Source of the DNA: CAVOGJ01 sp963700865
GTDB lineage: Bacteria > Planctomycetota > Planctomycetia > Pirellulales > Pirellulaceae
Assembly: GCA_963700865.1 (NCBI GenBank)
Contig: CAVOZC010000019.1
Coordinates: 124,001 to 188,000 of the forward strand
DNA length: 64,000 bases
Direction of reading: 5' to 3'
The notes under the pieces are model-generated. The model was not told the DNA's origin. It did no database searches and saw only the letters and a list, made by a program, of their open reading frames with translations. Of the stretch, positions 1 through 8,293 are shown piece after piece (position 1 is the stretch's first letter; each line of letters opens with the position of its first letter). The position numbers were made by a program, and so were the translations under genes.

Positions 1-2
1 TC

Positions 3-482
3 AAGGTCGATTATGCGCCTGGCGAATTGAAGGCGGTCGGCATGGAGGACGGTTTCGCGCAGGAATCGTGCGTGCTCGAAACGGCAGGCGAGCCAAACTC
101 GATTCGCATGATGGCGGATCAAGCCAGGATATCGGCCAATGGTCAGTCGCTTGTCTTCATCGATGTTCAAGTCTTGGATCAAGATCACCGTGCCTGCTGG
201 CATGCCGACCACGAGGTGCGATATTCGGTAGATGGTCCCGGCACGATCGCCGGTGTGGGAAGTGGAGATGTGGCCAGCGAGGAGTCTTATCTGAGCCCTT
301 GCCGCCGCGTGTATCTGGGTCGGAGCCTGCTGATTGTTCGTTCCACCGGACAAGCAGGTACGATCCGCATTCAGGCGTCTGCGGCTGGCTTGATATCCGG
401 CGAGGTGTCGATTTTGGCGTGCGCTGGCAGCTCGATGGGAAAACCCGCCGCTGGCGAGTCACCTGCGACGGCGATTCGCTGA
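3..482 (+). CDS. GH2 beta-galactosidase-type glycosidase, C-terminal fragment
   Basis: This is the 3' end of a gene that enters from outside the window; about 159 residues are visible, in frame from base 3. The peptide opens with VDYAPGELKAVG, the usual motif of the immunoglobulin-like C-terminal domain of GH2 glycosidases. Further on it has VQVLDQDHR and VRYSVDGPGTIAGVGSGD, which match the sandwich domain that follows the catalytic barrel in GH2 enzymes with a DUF4982/C5-type tail. The catalytic domain is not in the window, so the substrate cannot be read. A secreted beta-galactosidase or related exo-glycosidase is likely, in line with the other glycosidases here. The gene ends in TGA just before a repeat-rich non-coding stretch. 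Confidence 0.75.
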   Translation, partial: KVDYAPGELKAVGMEDGFAQESCVLETAGEPNSIRMMADQARISANGQSLVFIDVQVLDQDHRACWHADHEVRYSVDGPGTIAGVGSGDVASEESYLSPCRRVYLGRSLLIVRSTGQAGTIRIQASAAGLISGEVSILACAGSSMGKPAAGESPATAIR

Positions 483-659
483 GCTAGTAGCGGGAAACGA
501 AGTTCGGCGAGTGGAACCGCTGATCCGCGCTCGTGGACGCGGATGCAGGTACCACAAGGCGTGAAAGCACGCGGCGCGGGCAAAATTTTCTTGCCGGCAG
601 TTCTGTTCTTGCAGAGCCACAGAGTTCACGGAGGCGAGGGCGGGCGCTGGCCGCGAGTC
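483..659. other. Non-coding spacer before the repeat modules
   Basis: This spacer lies between the GH2 stop codon and the first copy of the repeated module. No convincing gene is present on either strand. Its last bases (about 651-659) recur just before the third module, near 1789, so the duplication reaches slightly into this stretch. A weak five-pair hairpin, GGCAA facing TTGCC, is visible near 580-597 but lacks a T tract, so I do not call a terminator. Confidence 0.5.
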
Positions 660-865
660 AGCTTCGGTGTGTAGAACCAGATCGTCAGCCGTAGGCGCTC
701 GGGCAGCCACCGAGCCTCGGGTAGCCACCGAGCCTCGGGCAGGTTTTTTCTGCCGACCGTGACCACGCGGATGGATCGGCCGACAGGTGGCCGCGGGGCC
801 TGGGTGAGCCTAAGGTCGCGCCGGGATTGGAGCCTCATTTGGCGCGACTGAGTGCACTCGTCTAG

Positions 866-1110
866 GCCCGACGCTAGCGCGTACGGCTGACACCGGCCCG
901 ACGCTAGCGCGATACGGCGGACAACGGCCCGACGCTGGCGCCAAGTACGGCTGACGACGGCCCGACGCTGGCGGCTGCGGCTGACAACGGCCCGACGCTA
1001 GCGCGTACGGCTGACGACGGCCCGACGCTACCCGCGTGCGGCTGACAACGGCCCGACGCTAGCGCGTACGGCTGACAACGGCCCGACGCTAGCGCGTACG
1101 GCTGACAACG
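866..1110. repeat. 30-bp repeat array, copy 1 (8 units)
   Basis: About eight units of roughly 30 bp follow each other without spacers. The unit reads GCCCGACGCTAGCG followed by CGTACGGCTGACAACG. Each good unit holds the 8-bp palindrome CGCTAGCG. Units two, three, four and six differ by one- to three-base insertions or substitutions. The lack of unique spacers rules out CRISPR. Confidence 0.85.
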
Positions 1111-1200
1111 GCATAGCGCCTGGTCAACGCGCCAGCAGATTATTGGCGTAGATATCCAACACCCATTCCGTGGCCAGCCGCCCGGATGTGGCCGGCACCG
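1111..1200 (-). pseudogene. Duplicated 3' end of the Gfo/Idh/MocA gene, copy 1
   Basis: On the minus strand this fragment encodes about the last 24 residues of the oxidoreductase at 2173, including ATSGRLATEWVLDIYANNLL and the same stop codon. Its terminal His is changed to Arg. It has no start codon of its own and joins abruptly to the conserved block of the next module at about 1201. It is a gene fragment carried by the tandem duplication. Confidence 0.8.
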
Positions 1201-1391
1201 CTTCGGTGTGTAGAACCAGATCGTCAGCCGTAGGCGCTAGCCTCGGGCAGCCACCGAGCCTCGGGCAGGTTTTTTCTGCCGACCGTGACCACGCGGATGG
1301 ATCGGCCGACAGGTGGCCGCGGGGCCTGGGTGAGCCTAAGGTCGCGCCGGGATTGGAGCCTCATTTGGCGCGACTGAGTGCACTCGTCTAG

Positions 1392-1645
1392 GCCCGACGC
1401 TAGCGCGTACGGCTGACAACGGCCCGACGCTAGCGCGTACGGCTGACACCGGCTCGACAACGGCCCGAACGGCTGGCCGCGTACGGCTGACGACGGCCCG
1501 ACGCTAGCGCGTGCGGCTGACAACGGCCCGACGCTAGCGCGTACGGCTGACGACGGCCCGACGCTAGCGCGTACGGCTGACAACGGCCCGACGCTAGCGC
1601 GTGCGGCTGACAACGGCCCGACGCTAGCGCGTGCGGCTGACCACG
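1392..1645. repeat. 30-bp repeat array, copy 2 (8 units)
   Basis: About eight units of the same 30-bp repeat as at 866. The third unit is scrambled (GCTCGACAACGGCCCGAACG and onwards), and the rest differ mainly at a TACGG/TGCGG position and in GACAACG/GACGACG. The palindrome CGCTAGCG is kept in most units. There are no spacers. Confidence 0.85.
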
Positions 1646-1773
1646 GCATAGCGCGGCGTGGTCAACGCGCCAGCAGATTATTGGCGTAGATATGCAACAC
1701 CCATTCCGTGGCCAGCCGCCCGGATGTGGCCGGCACCGCCGGTTCGCGATCGTTCCGTACGGACTCGATAAAG
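1646..1773 (-). pseudogene. Duplicated 3' end of the Gfo/Idh/MocA gene, copy 2
   Basis: This is a longer copy of the oxidoreductase 3' end. On the minus strand it encodes about the last 36 residues, from FIESVRNDREPAVPATSG to the stop, with Asp to His and His to Arg changes. Homology stops at GATAAAG, where a G-rich junction leads into the third module. It has no N-terminal part and no start codon. Confidence 0.8.
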
Positions 1774-2006
1774 GTGAGGGCGGGGGGGGCGCGAGTCAGC
1801 TTCGGTGTGTAGAACCAGATCGTCAGCCGTAGGCCAGCCTCGGGCAGCCACCGAGCCGCGGGCAGCCACCGAGCCTCGGGCAGGTTTTTTCTGCCGACCG
1901 TGACCACGCGGATGGATCGGCCGACAGGTGGCCGCGGGGCCTGGGTGAGCCTAAGGTTGCGCCGGGATTGGAGCCTCATTTGGCGCGACTGAGTGCACTC
2001 GTCTAG

Positions 2007-2159
2007 GCCCGACGCTAGCGCGTGACGGCTGACAACGGCCCGACGCTAGCGCGTACGGCTGACGACGGCCCGACGCTAGCCGCGTGCGGCTGACAACGGC
2101 CCGACGCTAGCGCGTACGGCTGACGACGGCCCGACGCTAGCGCGTACGGCTGACAACGG
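2007..2159. repeat. 30-bp repeat array, copy 3 (5 units)
   Basis: Five units of the same 30-bp repeat directly abut the 3' end of the oxidoreductase remnant at 2173, separated by GCATAGCGCGCTGG. This is probably the arrangement from which the upstream copies were made, because here the gene end continues into a longer open frame. Confidence 0.85.
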
Positions 2160-2172
2160 CATAGCGCGCTGG

Positions 2173-2889
2173 TCAATGCGCCAGCAGATTATTGGCGTAG
2201 ATATCCAACACCCATTCCGTGGCCAGCCGCCCGGATGTGGCCGGCACCGCCGGTTCGCGATCGTTCCGTACGGACTCGATAAAGTCAAGCAGGATCGCCT
2301 CATGGCCGGCCGTATCCGACACGGCGGCACTTGCCGCTCCGTCGTGTACCTGAAAGGCATGGGTCGCCGGATTCTCCACCGACTCAACTTGCCAGCTTGT
2401 GATCTGATCATTCTCCATCACGAACGAACCGGCGGCCGTATGCAGTTCCAGACGCGTGGGAAAGCCCGGCTTACAGACGGTTGACGTGCAGAAGGTGGCG
2501 ATGGTGCCACCGTCATAGTGAAGCAGGGCCACTCCATGGTCTTCCGCCGCGATCTTGTGGTCGACCGTGCCCAACATACTGACCACCCGGTTCGGCTTGC
2601 CGAAGAACCAGCACAGCAAGTCGGCGTTGTGTGCCGCCTGTTGAATGAATGCTCCGCCGCCGTCGATGTCAAAGCCACCGCGGTAGTCTCCCGAGTCGTA
2701 ATACGATTGATCACGGTAGAACTTGACGAACATATCGGCGGCGAAAACGCGGCCCAGCGCGCCGCTATCCAGCAATTGTTTTACCGCCCGATTGTCGGGG
2801 CTCATCCGCCGCTGGAAGGACAGGGCCTTTCCTTGTCGGGCGGGCGACGCACGATGCGATGGCCCGCGTGCAAATCGGGCCGACCTGGG
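2173..2889 (-). pseudogene. Gfo/Idh/MocA oxidoreductase lacking its NAD-binding half
   Basis: An ATG at 2805 opens 210 residues, while family members usually have 350-450. The visible part is the C-terminal substrate-binding domain: MSPDNRAVKQLLDSGALG, the DIDGGGAFIQQAAHNADLL segment with its conserved His, and a final ATSGRLATEWVLDIYANN. The Rossmann fold with GxGxxG and the EKP motif are absent. Homology-like sequence (SFQRR) continues a few codons upstream of the ATG, then the frame becomes unrelated and stops at 2890-2892; the next gene starts at 2947, so the first half is not nearby. I infer a 5'-truncated remnant. Its 3' end was copied twice into the flanking repeat modules. Confidence 0.7.
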
Positions 2890-2946
2890 TTACGTTATCC
2901 CATCCGATCGTCGTACGTTTCCTTGAGTTATGCTGTGAGGTTGATC

Positions 2947-4050
2947 ATGTTCCGCCTGCTTCTCATCCCCGTCATGGTTGTCTGTCTTCACGGCGTCGTA
3001 CTCGGCGAGCTGACCGTAACGGACTTTGATGACATTCGCTTATTTCGCCTGGTCAACGCCCACGGCATGGAGTTGCAAGTCACGAATTACGGTGCCACGA
3101 TTACCATGATCAAGGTCCCCGATCGCGAGGGCAGGTTAGCCGATATCACCCTCGGGTACAACCGCGTCGAGGATTACATCAATGCGGTGGAAAAGCCCTA
3201 TTTTGGGGCCGTCGTGGGCCGCTATGGTAATCGCATTCGGGGAGGAAAATTCACGATCGATGGGGTGGAGTTCACACTGCCTCTGAACAATGGCCCCAAC
3301 AGCCTGCACGGTGGTCACTATGGATTTGACAAGGTGGTCTGGACGGCGGAACCAGGGGCCGATAACCGTCTCAGGCTGACGTATCGGGCGCGGGATGGCG
3401 AACAGGGGTATCCGGGTAATCTCACGGCCGTCGTGACTTATACGTTGACCGATGAAAACGAGATTGTCGTCGAGTACTCGGCCACCACCGACAAACCCAC
3501 TCCGGTTAATCTCACCCAACATGCCTACTTCAACTTGCGAGGCGAAGGGACGGGGACGATTCTCGACCACGAACTGTCAATCAACGCGGATCGGTACACA
3601 CCGGTCAATAGAACGCTGATTCCAACCGGCGAACTGGCGACGGTGGAGGGAACGCCCTTTGACTTTCGCGCTGCCAAGCCCATCGGGCGAGACATTGAGC
3701 AGGACCACGAACAGCTTCGTTTTGGCGGAGGATACGATCACAATTGGGTGCTCAAGCGGGGTGCGGATACGGAGCAGCTTGAGCTGGCGGCGACGCTGTA
3801 TGAGCCCGTCTCGGGGCGGTTGCTGGAGGTCTTGACCACCGAGCCGGGGATCCAATTCTATTCGGGCAACTTTTTGACTGGCAGGTTAACGGGCAAGAGC
3901 GGTAAGCCCTACGAGTATCGCGGCGGCTTGTGCCTCGAAACTCAGCACTTTCCCGACAGTCCCAACCACGCAAACTTTCCCAGCACGATCTTGCGACCTG
4001 GGGAGACGTTGCGCTCGAAGACCGTGTTTCGGTTTTCGACGCGCCGCTAG
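2947..4050 (+). CDS. galM: Aldose 1-epimerase (mutarotase)
   Basis: The 367-residue product interconverts alpha and beta anomers of hexoses such as galactose, feeding sugar kinases. Family motifs are clear: FRLVNAHGMELQVTNYGATI at the start of the beta-sandwich, GNRIRGGKF, LHGGHYGFDK, LTQHAYFNLRG with the catalytic acid His near residue 195, YDHNWVLKR, and CLETQHFPDSPNHANFP with the catalytic base Glu near residue 331. The start at 2947 gives a good signal peptide (MFRLLLIPVMVVCLHGVVLG), so the enzyme is probably periplasmic, as are many extracytoplasmic GalM proteins of carbohydrate-degrading bacteria. The longer open frame upstream is a shadow of the oxidoreductase remnant. Its TAG stop overlaps the stop of the convergent next gene in one CTAG palindrome. 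Confidence 0.92.
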   Translation: MFRLLLIPVMVVCLHGVVLGELTVTDFDDIRLFRLVNAHGMELQVTNYGATITMIKVPDREGRLADITLGYNRVEDYINAVEKPYFGAVVGRYGNRIRGGKFTIDGVEFTLPLNNGPNSLHGGHYGFDKVVWTAEPGADNRLRLTYRARDGEQGYPGNLTAVVTYTLTDENEIVVEYSATTDKPTPVNLTQHAYFNLRGEGTGTILDHELSINADRYTPVNRTLIPTGELATVEGTPFDFRAAKPIGRDIEQDHEQLRFGGGYDHNWVLKRGADTEQLELAATLYEPVSGRLLEVLTTEPGIQFYSGNFLTGRLTGKSGKPYEYRGGLCLETQHFPDSPNHANFPSTILRPGETLRSKTVFRFSTRR

Positions 4051-5090
4051 ACAGGGTCTTTGGCGGCCTCCGTTTCCGGTTTCATGCGTGACTTGAGTCG
4101 CTGACGGAACTTGGCGAGATTATCCTTATTGATCGCTTCGGCTTCGACCAGAATCGATCCATTTCCGACAATCGGGATGGGTGATGGTCCGCTGCCATGG
4201 AGCGAAGTGAGCATCCGCACGGCTTCATATCCGTACCGGTAAGGATCCTGAGCGATCGTGGCGAAGATGTCCCCGGACGCGACGCCATTCAGAGTCGCCT
4301 CTTCCTCGTCAAATGTCACGAGTTTCACTTGCCCCAGCTTGCCCTCCTGCTTGAGGACGCGCAGCAGAATAGGACCGTGCTGAGCGTTCATCCCCACGAA
4401 ACAGGCGAGATTGGGATGTTGCGTCAGCACCTCTCGAATGACCTGAGCCGACTTGTCCGAGTCGCCGTCATCGACAAAGTACCCTACCACGTCATAGGTC
4501 GGCCCCGGGGCATCCGCTTCCTCGGTCGACTGATGCAATTCGTTGATTGCATCCTGAAAGCCCTGCTGGCGATCGATCAAATTATCTTTCGTGCGGTTCG
4601 CCAGGAGGACAGCAACTTCCCCGCCATTGGGTACGGCTTGATGAACAAGATTGGCACACAGTTCCCCGGCGCTGTAGTTACTTGTCCCGACATAGCACTG
4701 GCGTTCCGAGAGTGGCGCGTCCGAGTCGAAGGTGACGACATTGGTCTCGGCGGCAAATTGATTGATGACGTTCGTCTGGCGCTCGGCGTCCAGAGGACTG
4801 ATCGCCAGGCCATCGGGATTGAGCATACGCACCCGAGTCAGAATTTCGAATTGTTCTTCGAGACTCTCATCGGCCGGCATTTCCACCTTCAGTTCGGCTT
4901 TCAGGTCACGCGCGGCCGCTTTGGCGCCATTGATGGCGATCTGCCAGAAAGGCCCCGAGCCACCCGTGACAAATACCAAGTTGGGTGTTTCGGGCTTAGG
5001 CGGCTCTTGGTAAACGCGGCCGCGGTACCAGGTCGCTCCGAGCAGTGCCACCGCGACCACCAGCCAAAACATTCGATTCTTAACCAACAT
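4047..5090 (-). CDS. Periplasmic sugar-binding protein (RbsB-like)
   Basis: This 347-residue product has an N-terminal membrane segment (FWLVVAVALLGATWY) and then a type I periplasmic binding fold: LVFVTGGSGPFWQIAINGAK, DGLAISPLDAERQ, NVVTFDSDAPLSERQCYVGT, VAVLLANRTKDNLIDRQQGF, LACFVGMNAQHGP, VKLVTFDEEEATL and FATIAQDPYRYGYEAVRML. These are the usual ligand-lining segments of ribose/galactose-type ABC binding proteins. There is no lipobox Cys, so it is probably held by the N-terminal helix. No ABC permease or ATPase lies in the window, so it may act as an orphan sensor or use a transporter encoded elsewhere. It follows the GH78 gene on the same strand by 143 bases. Confidence 0.85.
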   Translation of the reverse strand: MLVKNRMFWLVVAVALLGATWYRGRVYQEPPKPETPNLVFVTGGSGPFWQIAINGAKAAARDLKAELKVEMPADESLEEQFEILTRVRMLNPDGLAISPLDAERQTNVINQFAAETNVVTFDSDAPLSERQCYVGTSNYSAGELCANLVHQAVPNGGEVAVLLANRTKDNLIDRQQGFQDAINELHQSTEEADAPGPTYDVVGYFVDDGDSDKSAQVIREVLTQHPNLACFVGMNAQHGPILLRVLKQEGKLGQVKLVTFDEEEATLNGVASGDIFATIAQDPYRYGYEAVRMLTSLHGSGPSPIPIVGNGSILVEAEAINKDNLAKFRQRLKSRMKPETEAAKDPV

Positions 5091-5233
5091 CGCGCTTACC
5101 TCCGCGCCAGGAAAAACAAATGGAACGCCTTACAACGTGTGCTCACTCGTCGCTGAGACGTCTTACCGCTCACCTACCTTCGATGCGACAGCTCACTCGA
5201 AATGTACCGCGTCCAGCGACGCCGCATGGTTTA

Positions 5234-7966
5234 TCAGGGCGCGCGGAATTCGTACGCGCCCGAGTCGACTTCACACACAATGCGGTCGGGTGCGGCGGTG
5301 ATCAGTCGTACGTGTTTGTTTGTCTTTAGCGACCGTCCGGATTCCGTGACGGCGTCCGCGGTGCTGGTCGGCAGGAAGACCGTCGCCGTGGTATTGGCCG
5401 GGATGCGAATCCGCAGCGTCAAATCGGTATCCGTGCGATTCCACTCGGAGGTGATTTCGCCGCGGATCGAGTCATAGCTGGCTTGCACCCACGCCAGATC
5501 GCCCACCAATGTTGGCCGAATCAGGATTTTCTTAAAGCCGGGGCCCGTCGGGTCGGTCTCAATCCCGGCCAGGTATTTATAAAACCACTCCATAATGTGG
5601 CCCAACATGAAGTGATTATGCGAGGCGTTATCGTTCGCGTCCCACGCCTCGGTGAGGCTTGTCGCCCCCCGCTTCAATTGATACCCATAGCCGGGTTGCT
5701 CGTCCTGGTCGATCATATCGTAGATCACGTCGGACCGCCCCCCCTCCGCGAGCGCCAGCAACAGGTAGCGGAATCCCACGTCGCCCGCTGTCATCGCGTT
5801 CCCGCGTTCGCGGACATCCTTGACCAAAGCGTCTAACGTGCGGTCCCGATCTTGTGGCTCGGCGAGATGCATCACCAAAGCCAGGGCGTTCGCACACTGC
5901 GAATTGGTCGCATAAGTGCCGTTATCGGCATGGCGAAATCGAGCAATCCAGGCGTCACGAATCTCGCTCGACAGTTGCAGATACGCCGCCGCATCTTCTT
6001 CGTGGCCCAGCAACTTGGCGATCTGGCTCATCGTCCGGGCATCATAGAAATAGAAGGCGGTGGCGGTGACTTCCGGCGGGGTCAATTGAGCCGCACCGGG
6101 CCGATCGGCGGGCCCGAGATCGTACCAATCGCCCAGGCCCTCCACGATGATATGGTTGGTCGCTTTCGTCGCCAGATAATCCATGTACTTCTGCATCGTC
6201 CCGTAGTGAGCGCGTAACAATGCCGTATCCGCGTTGAATTGGTACTGCTGCCAGGGGACGAGGATCACCGCCGAACCCCATTCCGCGGCGGCGCGAAACG
6301 TGCCTGGGAACTCCACATATTCGGGCGCGATATTGGGAACGAGCCCGCTGGCGAGTTGCGAATCGGCCATGTCCTGCATGCCCTTGCGGAAGATTCTCGC
6401 CACGTCAAATTCGTAGCGGATGGACGGTCCGTTCAGATGATACTGTTCGAGCCAACCCAGCTTTTCTCGATGGGGACAGTCCGTCAGTACCGACATCATG
6501 TTCGATCGCTGCGCCCAGCGAATCAACGTTCGCGTGCGATTGAGCAGCTCGTTGGAACAGGCGAATTGACCAATCGGAGTCGCGGAAGAATGGACAACGA
6601 TCCCTTCCAACTGCTCCACTTGTGGCAGCTCGCCGCCGGGTGAGGCCGGGAATTTATCGACTTGCAAGTAGCGACAGCCGGCGTAAAAAAATTGCGGGAA
6701 CCAGGTCTCTAGCTCGTCGGTGGACTTCGTATATTGCCACCAGGCGGGGCCGCGATTGCCACCGCACGTACTTCGATTGATGGTGCCGTCGTCATGAGTG
6801 ACTTCCGCATGCGTGAATCTCACCGTGCTCCCGCGGGGGCCGCGTACCGTGATCCGGGGCATGTAAGATGCGTTTTGCCCCAGATCAATAACGCCCATGT
6901 CCGGACGGTGTGTCCGTGTGGCCACGGGAGTGATTACTTCGATCGCGGCGATGGGAGGAGCCGCCACGCTGATTCCCCGCAGTCGTCCCGCTGGACGCAC
7001 CAAGACGACGGCGTTGGCCCAATCGGCGTCGTCGAAGCCAGGTTGCTGCCAACCTGCAGGTAGCCGCCGAGCGTCATAATCTTCTCCGCCGTAGACGTCG
7101 TTGTAGGTCACCGGCCCGGTATTCACCTTCCAAGTGTCATCCGATCCCACGTGATCTACCGAGCCGTCCTGGTAGACGAGCCTGATATGGACAATGGCCC
7201 GCAAAGGTCCGAACGTGCCCTGGAACTTGCTAAAGCGGTTTCGCCGCTCGACGTGGTACATGCCATCGCCCAGCATCAGGCCCACAACGTTCTCACCCTC
7301 CTGTAGCCTATCCGTAATGTCGTAGGTCTCGTACAGACATGTGCGATTGTATTTCGTCCAGCCGGGCGCGAGCAGATCGTGGCTCGGCTTTTCGCCATTG
7401 ACGCTCATCTCAAAGTGCCCCAGGCCGCAGACGTGAACCACCGCCCGCTGCAGCCCGGCCTTGACCCGGAACTCCTTCCGCAGCAGGAGTGATTCCGACT
7501 CCCAGGGCGCCACAATCCACACCCCGCACCAGTCGCCTTCCGCCAGCAAACCCATGGTCCATGTCGCTTCATCGCTCCACGGCGACACTTGCTGATCCTG
7601 ATCCCACACGCGAACTTTCCAGAATGCGGGCTGCGAAGATCGCAAGGGCGCTCCGTCGTAGGGGATGTAAACCGTCTCGGACGAACGAACACGTCCGCTA
7701 TCCCAGAGATCACCCTGATCCTGAGCAAGCCGTGTTGGCGAGGACGCTACGAGCAATTGGTAGGCCGTTTGCCGCGCCCCGCGGGCATCGCTTTCTACTT
7801 GCCAGGAAAGTTTCGGCTTGGCGATATCGACGCCCAGCGGATTAATACTTGACTCACATCGAAGTGCCGTCGGTAGCAGCGGTCCATTGTTCGCGCCGGC
7901 CAACGTGTGGACACCGAGACATGTCACGAGAACGGTAAAGAGCCAGTGCGGAAACCGTGGGTTCAT
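5234..7966 (-). CDS. Exported GH78 alpha-L-rhamnosidase
   Basis: This is a 910-residue enzyme removing terminal alpha-L-rhamnose. The start at 7966 is chosen because it gives a signal peptide (LFTVLVTCLGVHTLAGA); an upstream extension of the frame lacks family features. The N-terminal sandwich carries LRCESSINPLGVDIAKPKLS and WDSGRVRSSETVYIPY. Then come VHVCGLGHFEMSVNGEKPSH and NVVGLMLGDGMYHVE of the rhamnosidase N domain. The (alpha/alpha)6 barrel has VLTDCPHREKLGWLEQYHLN near residue 497, a variant of the common DCPQRDERLGWTGD motif. Late motifs include LTEAWDANDNASHNHFMLG and the C-terminal beta-sandwich. The gene is complete and unbroken. The divergent neighbour at 8294 is also a secreted glycosidase. 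Confidence 0.92.
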   Translation of the reverse strand: MNPRFPHWLFTVLVTCLGVHTLAGANNGPLLPTALRCESSINPLGVDIAKPKLSWQVESDARGARQTAYQLLVASSPTRLAQDQGDLWDSGRVRSSETVYIPYDGAPLRSSQPAFWKVRVWDQDQQVSPWSDEATWTMGLLAEGDWCGVWIVAPWESESLLLRKEFRVKAGLQRAVVHVCGLGHFEMSVNGEKPSHDLLAPGWTKYNRTCLYETYDITDRLQEGENVVGLMLGDGMYHVERRNRFSKFQGTFGPLRAIVHIRLVYQDGSVDHVGSDDTWKVNTGPVTYNDVYGGEDYDARRLPAGWQQPGFDDADWANAVVLVRPAGRLRGISVAAPPIAAIEVITPVATRTHRPDMGVIDLGQNASYMPRITVRGPRGSTVRFTHAEVTHDDGTINRSTCGGNRGPAWWQYTKSTDELETWFPQFFYAGCRYLQVDKFPASPGGELPQVEQLEGIVVHSSATPIGQFACSNELLNRTRTLIRWAQRSNMMSVLTDCPHREKLGWLEQYHLNGPSIRYEFDVARIFRKGMQDMADSQLASGLVPNIAPEYVEFPGTFRAAAEWGSAVILVPWQQYQFNADTALLRAHYGTMQKYMDYLATKATNHIIVEGLGDWYDLGPADRPGAAQLTPPEVTATAFYFYDARTMSQIAKLLGHEEDAAAYLQLSSEIRDAWIARFRHADNGTYATNSQCANALALVMHLAEPQDRDRTLDALVKDVRERGNAMTAGDVGFRYLLLALAEGGRSDVIYDMIDQDEQPGYGYQLKRGATSLTEAWDANDNASHNHFMLGHIMEWFYKYLAGIETDPTGPGFKKILIRPTLVGDLAWVQASYDSIRGEITSEWNRTDTDLTLRIRIPANTTATVFLPTSTADAVTESGRSLKTNKHVRLITAAPDRIVCEVDSGAYEFRAP

Positions 7967-8293
7967 GGAATTCGATTCGCCTGGTGGTCGCCGATGTCCC
8001 GGGGGAACGGAGCCCGCGTTGCCGCTCGCCCCGGTTGACAATCCATCATTTCGCGTGGAAGTGCCGTGGCCGATGCGCTTGCGCAGCGGCCGTTGATTGG
8101 TGCGCTGGGAGAGCCCTCGCCGCGCCACCATCCTATCATAGCTTTGCCGCCTGTCGTGACTGCCGTTCGAAACGCCAAGTGCGATTGCGTATTTCAGGAA
8201 GTTTCGTGCAACCCGAACCGCTGTCGCGTAATCGCGGAACGACGTAGATTACACGAGTAGCCAAACTTTTCCACGCGCGGACGAGAAAATGCC
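7967..8293. other. Divergent intergenic region between two glycosidase genes
   Basis: This spacer of 327 bases separates the starts of the minus-strand GH78 gene and the plus-strand gene at 8294, so it should hold promoters for both. I see no convincing paired -35/-10 boxes, operator palindrome or small gene. An open frame reads back into it from the GH78 gene, but without protein features. Confidence 0.4.

Larger units (their letters stand above)
660..2159. repeat. Three tandem ~550-bp composite modules
   Basis: Three copies of a composite unit lie head to tail, starting at about 660, 1201 and 1797. Each copy has a conserved block of about 190-210 bases (660-865, 1201-1391, 1797-2006) beginning CTTCGGTGTGTAGAACCAG and ending GCACTCGTCTAG, and then an array of 30-bp units. 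In the first two copies the array is followed by a piece identical or nearly identical to the 3' end of the oxidoreductase gene at 2173; in the third it runs into that gene itself. This shows tandem duplication of a segment that includes the gene end. Short open frames across it have no recognisable protein features and follow the repeats, so I do not call genes. Confidence 0.85.

Noticed and set aside
1224..1979. Open frames encoding repetitive ASVGPLSAVR-type peptides
   Set aside because: They are translations of the 30-bp repeat array and the conserved module; no start signal or protein character.
866..2159. Possible CRISPR array
   Set aside because: Units of 30 bp follow each other directly with no unique spacers, and no cas genes are present.
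660..2159. Insertion sequence or transposon
   Set aside because: No transposase, terminal inverted repeats or target duplications could be seen.
4197..5156. 319-residue plus-strand open frame
   Set aside because: Antisense shadow of the sugar-binding protein gene.
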